From positions 1 through 39,229 of the forward strand of contig NZ_JADKYB010000040.1 of NCBI RefSeq assembly GCF_016918855.1: DNA of 39,229 bases. Direction: 5' to 3'. The position numbers were made by a program, and so were the translations under genes. Position 1 is the first letter of the stretch, and each line of letters opens with the position of its first letter. Positions 33,525-39,229 of the stretch are shown piece by piece. The notes beneath the pieces were generated by a model. That model saw only the letters and a program-made list of their open reading frames with translations. It made no database searches and was not told the DNA's origin. This DNA comes from Actinacidiphila acididurans (GTDB taxonomy: Bacteria > Actinomycetota > Actinomycetes > Streptomycetales > Streptomycetaceae).

Positions 33525-35029
33525 CACTTCTCCGTGCCGGGGGTCGTCGGGTGCAGCAGGGCGCCGACCGTGGCGTGCAGCCGGTCGTCGACGGCCGAGG
33601 CGAGGCCGGTCGCGTCGTAGCCGAGGCCGGCCTGCGCGGGCGTGGTGGTGGCGCCGTCCGCGGTGGCCTTGTCCGCGGGCTGCCGGTCCGGTACGGCGCG
33701 GCCGTCGGCGAAGCCGCTCACCGCGTACACCACGAAGGGCAGGTCGGCGGAGACCTGTACGTCCCAACTGCCGCGCTGCGGATCGCCGAAGGACGCGGCC
33801 GGGGTGCCGGGGAAGGCGACGGGCTTGGGCAGCAGGTCGCCGCGCTCGCCGAGGTGCTCGGCGGTCCACCGCTGGTTCAGTGCCCGCATCGCCGGCGCCT
33901 CGCCCGAGGTCACCAGCAGGCCCACGGTGGTCACGGTGGTCGAGGTGCTGTCCACGTACGTGGCGCGCAGCAGCCGTACGCACCCGGCGGGCGCCAGCAC
34001 CCGCTGGAGCAGCGGGTCGAACGCTCCCGTGCAGCCGGTGGGCGCCGCGACCCCGATCCGGGTCCACGCCTTGTCGGCTCCGCCGGGTCCGCCCGCCGCG
34101 CCCCGGACGGTCCGCGGGAAGATCTGGTCCACCGGCGTCTCGCGCCAGACCTGCCGCGCCTTGGCGAACGCCTCGGGGCTCCCGTCCACCACCGGCGGCT
34201 CGTCCCTCGGCCCGTGATTGATCACGGCCCCCGCGACCGCTCCTCCGATCAGCCCGAGCCCCAGCACCAGACTCAACGCGGCCGCCACCCGCCGCCCCCG
34301 GGTCCCCCCGCGGTACTCCGCCCCGGCGTCACTCGGGCCGGCCACGCCTCCCGGGTACGCGGGCCCCACCCCGAATCCGCCCCCCGGCGGCACGGGCCGC
34401 GCGGGTCCGGCGGCGCTCAACGGCCGCCCGGCCGGGGGCGGCGGCACGGCGGGCGGGGTGAAGAGGGGCAACGGGGACCCGCCGGGCGCGGCCGGCGGCC
34501 GGGGCGGCGGTACGGGAGCAGCTGGAGGCGGCGGGGGCGTGCCCGGCCGGTTGCCCGGGGAGGGCGCGTCCCGCCGGTCCGCCCACTGCTGCCCGCGCGA
34601 GTCGGCGGCCGGGTACGTACCCGGCGCATCCTGTCGGTCGGTCCTCGGCGACCTCTGCGGTCCGGCCGGCGGGGACGTACGCGGTCCGTTGTCCGGGACC
34701 GGTGCGTCTGTCCGTTCGGGCCGTTCCGGCCCGCGCGGGGCGGCCGGACCACCCTGGTGATCGCGGCGCCGCAGGTCGCGGGGCTGTTCGGGGTCCTGGG
34801 AGCGGGCGGCGGCGCCCTCGCGCGCGGGCGGGACAACGCGTTGGGCCGGGTCCGGCGGCGGCATGACCGGAGCCGGGCCACCGGGAGCGGGCAGCGCGGG
34901 GCCGGACGGAGGGCCACTCGGGCGCGGCGGCACCGGGCCGTCTGCCGGGCGTTCGTCGGAATGCCGGGGCTCGGGGAGGCCGGAGTTCGAGGACGAGGGA
35001 TTGCGTCCGTTGTCCACTCCGGTGCTCAC
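33524..35029 (-). CDS. Pro-rich membrane-anchored protein of unknown function
   Basis: A 501-aa protein. Residues 1 to about 245 are a disordered Pro/Arg/Ala region predicted to lie in the cytoplasm. One membrane helix (RRVAAALSLVLGLGLIGGAVAGAVI) follows, then an extracellular domain of about 225 residues containing WRETPVDQIFPRTV, GVAAPTGCTGAFDPLLQRVLAPAGCVRLLRATYVDS with two cysteines, VTTVGLLVT, and FVVYAVSGFADGR. I do not recognise a family. The start is GTG 35029 with GAGGGGG 6 nt upstream. Coupling to the mycosin gene suggests that the two work together at the membrane, perhaps as substrate or partner. Confidence 0.85.
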   Translation of the reverse strand: MSTGVDNGRNPSSSNSGLPEPRHSDERPADGPVPPRPSGPPSGPALPAPGGPAPVMPPPDPAQRVVPPAREGAAARSQDPEQPRDLRRRDHQGGPAAPRGPERPERTDAPVPDNGPRTSPPAGPQRSPRTDRQDAPGTYPAADSRGQQWADRRDAPSPGNRPGTPPPPPAAPVPPPRPPAAPGGSPLPLFTPPAVPPPPAGRPLSAAGPARPVPPGGGFGVGPAYPGGVAGPSDAGAEYRGGTRGRRVAAALSLVLGLGLIGGAVAGAVINHGPRDEPPVVDGSPEAFAKARQVWRETPVDQIFPRTVRGAAGGPGGADKAWTRIGVAAPTGCTGAFDPLLQRVLAPAGCVRLLRATYVDSTSTTVTTVGLLVTSGEAPAMRALNQRWTAEHLGERGDLLPKPVAFPGTPAASFGDPQRGSWDVQVSADLPFVVYAVSGFADGRAVPDRQPADKATADGATTTPAQAGLGYDATGLASAVDDRLHATVGALLHPTTPGTEK

Positions 35030-35420
35030 CCGGCGCCCCCTCGTGACCTGTACCCGTAACGACTCCGCGTCACTTTACGGGGTCACCGCCCGCCCGGGCG
35101 CCCTCGGGCCGCCCCGCATTCCGCCCGGTTCCGACAGCCCGGGCAAATCCATCCGCCGGGCCGGGCAAACCCGCACAAGCCCCGCCCCGGATCCTCACCC
35201 CGCGCCCCGTCGCGAACCCGTATCCGCAGCCGCATCCCGCCACTTCACGGCTCGGCGCACGCGCTCGGAAAGCGTGTCGGGGGCCGCCCCTCACGAGGTC
35301 GAAGCTCGCGTCCTCCGCCGCATCAGGCGGATCGTCCGGTGGACGTGGTGGGCGGGGCCGGCCGTGATGACGGGCGCCTGCGGGGCCAGGTCGCCGGGAG
35401 TCGCCGCTCGTTGCGGTGAC

Positions 35421-35476
35421 TGCCATCTGACGTTCATGTCTGTCCAGCCGCGCCGGTCGTCCGTGCTTCCTAGCGT
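35421..35476 (+). promoter_or_regulatory. Possible PHO box and -10 of the phosphatase gene
   Basis: Adjacent 11-mers TGCCATCTGAC and GTTCATGTCTG (35421-35442) resemble PhoP direct-repeat units (GTTCA-type); TAGCGT at 35471-35476 is a plausible -10 with no -35. The fit is partial. The rest of 35030-35581 shows no gene or strong structure. Confidence 0.35.
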
Positions 35477-35581
35477 CCGTGAGCGTGCGCACCGCTGGTC
35501 GGCCGCAGCTCGCTGTCAGGTTCGAACCGCTGCTGTCCGGCCGGTGTTCGACTGCACTCGAACGACGTGAAAGGCCCCGGA

Positions 35582-37198
35582 ATGTCCGAAGAACCCAAGC
35601 AAACTCGCATCTCTCGTCGCAACGCGCTCGGCCTGTTCGGCGCGACCGTGTCCGGCGCCGCCGCCGGGCCGCTGGTCCTCGGCGCCGGAACCGCCGAGGC
35701 GGCCCCGGCGACGTCGGAGGTCACCGGTCTCACCACCGGCTCGGCCACCACCCCCGTCCAGGGCCTGCACCTGACCTTCGGCGCCGACCCGCGCAGCCAG
35801 ATGGTCGTCTCGTGGGTCACCGACGCGGATGTCAAGAACCCGCGGGTCGTCTACGGCACGCTGAGTGGCGGCTTCGGCTCCACAGCGCAGGCGACGACGA
35901 AGACCTACGTGGACGGCACCTCCGGGCGGACGGTCTGGGTCCATCACGCGCTGATCAGCAAGCTCAAGGCCGACACCGACTACCTGTACGCGGCCCAGCA
36001 CGACGGCGCCACCCCCGACGCCGGCACCTTCCACACGGCGCCGTCCGGCAGGGCTCCGTTCACCTTCACCAGCTTCGGCGACCAGGGTGCGCCCAGTGTG
36101 ACGTGGAAGACCGGAGCGAACCCGGCCGACGCCTCGGGCCGGGACTTCGAGCCCAACGCCACGCCCGCCGCCGCCGACATCGTCACCGGCGTCGAGAAGG
36201 TCGGCCCGCTGTTCCACCTCCTCAACGGTGACCTCTGCTACGCCAACACCGGGCCCGACCGCATCCGCGTCTGGCACGACTTCCTCACCAACAACAGCCG
36301 CTCGGCGCGGTTCCGTCCGTGGATGCCGTGCGCGGGCAACCATGAGATCGAGCTGGGCAACGGCACGCTCGGCCTCGACGCGTACCAGACCTACTTCGAG
36401 CTGCCCTCGACCGAGACCCAGCCCGAGCTCGACAACCTCTGGTACTCCTTCACGGTCGGCTCGGTGAAGGTGATCTCCCTGCAGAACGACGACATCGCCC
36501 TGCAGGAGGGCGGCGACATCTACATCCACGGCTACTCCGGCGGCCGGCAGCTCGCCTGGCTGGAGCAGGAGCTCAAGTCGGCGCGGGCTTCGAAGAACAT
36601 CGACTGGATCGTGGTCTGCATGCACCAGGTCATGATCAGTTCTGCGACCGCCGCGAACGGCCCCGACCTCGCGCTGCGCGCGGCGTACGGCCCGCTGTTC
36701 GACAAGTACGGCGTCGACTTGGTGGTCTGTGGCCACGAGCACGACTACGAGCGCTCGTTGGCGGTGCGCGGCGTCGTCCCCGGCAGCGTCACCCTCACAC
36801 CCAACCCGAGTCAGACCGCACTCGACGTGATCGAGAGCGAGCACGGCACGACGCACATGGTCCTCGGCGGTGGCGGCGTGTCCGGCATCACCAACAACAG
36901 CTTCACCACCGACGACGCCGACGGTCACGGGCATCACTCGGCGTACGTCCAGATGGAGCACGTCGGCAAGTTCAACTCGGTCAAGGAGCAGGAGACGGCG
37001 GTCTGGATCGGCGTCCGCGACGCGCAGCATCCGTACGGCTTCGCCGAGTTCACCGTCGACCCGGGGCGTCACCCCGGTGACATGACCCGCATCTACGTCA
37101 CCTACTACAACATCATCACGCCCACGGGTGAGCTGTCGGTCTTCGAGAAGTTCACGCTCGAGCGCCGTCGTAGTGACGGCGGCAACGGCCAGCACTGA
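35582..37198 (+). CDS. Tat-secreted purple acid phosphatase
   Basis: A 538-aa exported metallophosphatase. The Tat signal is ISRRNALGLFGATVSG (Arg12-Arg13). An N-terminal Fn3-like domain (GLHLTFGADPRSQMVVSW) precedes the catalytic domain, whose five metal-binding motifs are all present: FGDQG, NGDLCYAN, AGNHE, VCMHQV and GHEHDYER, with the Tyr of GDxxY giving the purple Fe-ligand. It probably frees phosphate outside the cell. ATG 35582 has AAAGG 7 nt upstream; the GTG 15 nt earlier is less likely. It converges with the chitinase at a strong hairpin. Confidence 0.94.
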   Translation: MSEEPKQTRISRRNALGLFGATVSGAAAGPLVLGAGTAEAAPATSEVTGLTTGSATTPVQGLHLTFGADPRSQMVVSWVTDADVKNPRVVYGTLSGGFGSTAQATTKTYVDGTSGRTVWVHHALISKLKADTDYLYAAQHDGATPDAGTFHTAPSGRAPFTFTSFGDQGAPSVTWKTGANPADASGRDFEPNATPAAADIVTGVEKVGPLFHLLNGDLCYANTGPDRIRVWHDFLTNNSRSARFRPWMPCAGNHEIELGNGTLGLDAYQTYFELPSTETQPELDNLWYSFTVGSVKVISLQNDDIALQEGGDIYIHGYSGGRQLAWLEQELKSARASKNIDWIVVCMHQVMISSATAANGPDLALRAAYGPLFDKYGVDLVVCGHEHDYERSLAVRGVVPGSVTLTPNPSQTALDVIESEHGTTHMVLGGGGVSGITNNSFTTDDADGHGHHSAYVQMEHVGKFNSVKEQETAVWIGVRDAQHPYGFAEFTVDPGRHPGDMTRIYVTYYNIITPTGELSVFEKFTLERRRSDGGNGQH

Positions 37199-37230
37199 CC
37201 CACGGCGACCAGCGGCAGTAGTCGTCAACA

Positions 37231-37261
37231 CCTGGGGCCGGGACGTCCTACCGGCCCCAGG
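37231..37261. terminator. Bidirectional terminator
   Basis: Eleven-bp perfect stem (CCTGGGGCCGG and complement) with a 9-nt loop, between the convergent stop codons of the purple acid phosphatase and the chitinase. Confidence 0.88.
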
Positions 37262-37272
37262 AGTTGCCGGGC

Positions 37273-38895
37273 TCAGCCCGCGTAGGTGGCGAACAGCTTG
37301 GAGAACTGGTACGGGGTCTGCGGGATGTTCGTGCACTCGCTCAGGCCGCCGTTGCAGGCGTTGCCGTCGCGGGTGACGTCCCAGAAGCTCAGTTCGCCGA
37401 GGTGGTTCTGCTGGGCGAAGGTGAGGACCTGCTGGGCGTCGGTGGGGGTGAACACCTCGCTGGCGGTGTCGTTCTGGCCGAGCATCGGGGTGAGGCCGAC
37501 CATGGCCCAGGTCTGGGCGGTGGTGAGGTTCGGCCAGACCGAGGCGATCTGGGCGCGGGTCGAGGTGGCGGCCTGGATGGCGTAGGTGCCCATCTTTCCG
37601 GACGGGCTGGGCGCGGCGCTGTCGCCGTAGTCCATGGCCATCAGGTTGACGGTGTCGACGTCGAGGTTGTGCGCCTTGGCGGAGGTCAGGACGTAGAGGC
37701 CGTCCGCGGTCAGGCCGCTGGGCAGGACCGGGAGGGTGAGCGTGACCTTGAGGTCGCGGCCCTTGGCGCGCTGTGCGGCCTGGACGGCGGCGACGGCCGT
37801 CGAGCGGCGGTCGATCGAGGCGTGGTCGGCCGCCGCGGCGCCCTCGATGTCGAAGTCGACGCGGTCCAGGGCGTAGGCGTCGACGACCTTCTGGTACTGC
37901 GCCTGCAGAGCGGTCGCGCTGGTGCAGGCGAGAGCCAGTTCGGTGCCCGCCTCGCCGCCGAAGGACGGCCGGACGTCACCGCCCATCGCGCGCAGCGCGT
38001 CGAAGTCCGCCCGGTCCCAGGCCGTCCCCGGGTCGAAGGCGTTGAACCAGCTCGCCGCGCAGCCGGTCGACCCGGCGGTGATGAAGCCGAGCGAGAACTG
38101 CCGCAGCCCGGTGGTCGAGGCGATCTGCGTCAGGTTCGGTGTCGGGTAGGCGCCGAGGTCGATGAAGGGGGCTGCCACGCCGGGCGTGGTGCCACTGCCC
38201 GCGGTCGCGCTGATCGTCGCGGAGTGCGCCGACTCGTTGTTCGAGTCGTCGAGTGCGGTCACCGAGAAGCTGTGGCTGCTGCCGGGGAGCAGCCCGGTCA
38301 CCGTGAAGGTGGTGCCGGCGCCGGAGGTCGTGGCGATGACGCCGCTGCCCTCGTAGATCCGGTAGCCGACCACGCCGACGTTGTCGGTCGAGGCGTTCCA
38401 GCCCAGTGTGACGCTGCCGGGGCCGGTGGCCCGGACCGCGAGGCCGGAGGGGACCGAGGGTGCGACGGTGTCGGCGGGGACGCCGGCGCAGGGGCCGTTG
38501 TTGATCAGGCAGGCGCTCGGCTGGACGATCGAGCCGCTGTAGCTGAAGTCCATGCCGACGACGGGCGCGGAGTCACCGGGGGCGAGCGCGCCCTCCCAGG
38601 TGGGGGAGGTGATCGTGTACTGCGTCCCACTGTGGGTGAGCGTGCCGTTCCATGTGCTGGTGACGGCCTCGGTCGCGGGCAGGGTGAAGGTGATGGTCCA
38701 CGAACCGACCGTATGGGTCGATTTGTTGGTGACCGTGTAGCCGCCCTCGAAGCCGGAGCCCCAGGTGGAGGTGATGCCGAAGGAGGCGATCAGACCGGTG
38801 TTGTCGGCCGCGCGGGAGGCCGGGGCGGCGACGGTGACCATGCCGCCGACCATCACGGCGGCGGTCATCGCGGCGCGCAGTGACGCACGTCTCAT
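37273..38895 (-). CDS. Secreted GH18 chitinase with CBM2 and FnIII modules
   Basis: A 540-aa exported enzyme. Order: signal peptide (to about ASRAA, residue 30); CBM2-type module (FGITSTWGSGFEGGYTVTN, WTITFTLP, ITSPTWEGALAPGDS); fibronectin type III (VPSGLAVRATGPGSVTLGW); then a GH18 barrel with the DxxDxDxE motif as RVDFDIEG, catalytic Glu351, and VNLMAMDYGD. GH18 enzymes cut chitin by substrate-assisted catalysis. ATG 38895 has GGAG 8 nt upstream; the frame extends further but without signals. The upstream DasR-type site predicts control by glucosamine phosphates. Confidence 0.94.
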   Translation of the reverse strand: MRRASLRAAMTAAVMVGGMVTVAAPASRAADNTGLIASFGITSTWGSGFEGGYTVTNKSTHTVGSWTITFTLPATEAVTSTWNGTLTHSGTQYTITSPTWEGALAPGDSAPVVGMDFSYSGSIVQPSACLINNGPCAGVPADTVAPSVPSGLAVRATGPGSVTLGWNASTDNVGVVGYRIYEGSGVIATTSGAGTTFTVTGLLPGSSHSFSVTALDDSNNESAHSATISATAGSGTTPGVAAPFIDLGAYPTPNLTQIASTTGLRQFSLGFITAGSTGCAASWFNAFDPGTAWDRADFDALRAMGGDVRPSFGGEAGTELALACTSATALQAQYQKVVDAYALDRVDFDIEGAAAADHASIDRRSTAVAAVQAAQRAKGRDLKVTLTLPVLPSGLTADGLYVLTSAKAHNLDVDTVNLMAMDYGDSAAPSPSGKMGTYAIQAATSTRAQIASVWPNLTTAQTWAMVGLTPMLGQNDTASEVFTPTDAQQVLTFAQQNHLGELSFWDVTRDGNACNGGLSECTNIPQTPYQFSKLFATYAG

Positions 38896-39010
38896 GCGGG
38901 TGCTCCTCGGTGGGGGGAGGCCGCGTACGGCGCCGGACCGGTACGCGGATTGCGTAACGTGATCAGGGCGGGGAGAGGCCGGGAGATGCGGGGAGAGGCG
39001 GGAGAAACCG

Positions 39011-39060
39011 TTCACCGGCCGGTCGTGAACCTAATCGGAAACTTTCCTTACACCTGCCTG
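39011..39060 (-). promoter_or_regulatory. Chitinase promoter region
   Basis: On the minus strand, GGAAAGTTTCC (an 11-bp palindrome) is followed by TAGGTT, a possible -10, about 130 nt before the chitinase start. It is one of the few AT-richer patches in this end of the window. Confidence 0.4.
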
Positions 39061-39112
39061 CGTAGGGAAGAGTGACGGCCCTCGCCGGGCCGCGTCAAGG
39101 GATCCGGGCAGG

Positions 39113-39128
39113 ATTCGTCTAGACCAGT
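39113..39128 (-). promoter_or_regulatory. DasR-responsive element (dre) upstream of the chitinase
   Basis: The 16-mer ATTCGTCTAGACCAGT matches the published DasR consensus (ACTGGTCTAGACCAGT) at 14 of 16 positions. DasR is the GntR-family repressor of chitin and GlcNAc genes. The site lies about 220 nt before the start codon, rather far, but on the upstream side of the likely promoter. Confidence 0.75.
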
Positions 39129-39202
39129 CGCGGACCCTGCGGCCCGAATCCCCTCCCCCGCTCCGGCCGGGCGAACGGCCGCCGCGCCGGCCCGGGATGA
39201 AG

Positions 39203-39216
39203 CCCCCCCCCCCCCC
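39203..39216. repeat. Poly-C tract
   Basis: Fourteen consecutive C, 13 bases from the window end. The surrounding 39129-39229 shows no gene. The tract may be a real slippage site or mark a sequencing or assembly edge. Confidence 0.9.
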
Positions 39217-39229
39217 GCCGTGTCCATTA

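Noticed and set aside
39129..39229. Minus-strand gene starting with a poly-Gly stretch near the window end
   Set aside because: The frame is only the C14 tract and non-coding upstream DNA with no ribosome site.

Overview
The window is a high-GC (roughly 70% or more) actinobacterial chromosome segment, almost certainly from Streptomyces or a close relative. Support: GTG starts, Tat-secreted hydrolases, CebR- and DasR-type operators, the dispersed 'CAGTTCCCCGCGCCCCTG' intergenic repeat, and a core gene order (argCJBDR ... pheST ... infC-rpmI-rplT) that matches my memory of the Streptomyces core. Most genes lie on the minus strand.

Layout. 1-5044: arginine operon argC-argJ-argB-argD-argR, tightly coupled by 4-nt overlaps, behind a well-formed promoter. 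Its last gene is broken: the argR frame runs without a stop into the interior of argH (an ArgR-ArgH chimera at the window edge). 5063-11077: an RlmG-type rRNA methyltransferase, a Tat metallophosphoesterase with a LamG-like C-terminus, a GHL10 secreted glycosidase-like protein and a conserved 244-aa protein. Directly behind that last gene sit two non-coding RNAs, each a circularly permuted tRNA-like fold (T-arm, closed acceptor hairpin, D-arm, then an extended anticodon-like stem). I read them as a tandem pair of bacterial Y RNAs. This is the most interesting part of the window.

11340-20802: a lipoprotein alpha/beta hydrolase, a GH74-CBM2 xyloglucanase behind a perfect CebR palindrome, a 3-hydroxybutyryl-CoA dehydrogenase, a two-gene ABC polysaccharide-type exporter divergent from a TetR regulator (with two similar pseudo-palindromes and a 122-bp tandem duplication between them), and a membrane PP2C phosphatase. 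21385-29427: information-processing core: pheT, pheS, orphan histidine kinase, SpoU-family RNA methyltransferase, rplT, rpmI, and infC with an ATC start codon and a leader carrying a terminator-like attenuator; then a DUF1844 gene.

29427-39229: aquaporin, SseB-like protein, a 165-bp tandem repeat array, a mycosin-type subtilisin preceded by a Pro-rich membrane-anchored protein, a Tat purple acid phosphatase, and a CBM2-FnIII-GH18 chitinase with a DasR-type operator upstream. The window closes with a run of 14 C.

Functionally the segment mixes housekeeping translation and arginine genes with secreted polymer-degrading enzymes (xyloglucan, chitin) under sugar-responsive operators, secreted phosphatases, and a small RNA locus that would be invisible to ordinary tRNA finders. 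All calls come from reading the sequence; no database search was run.
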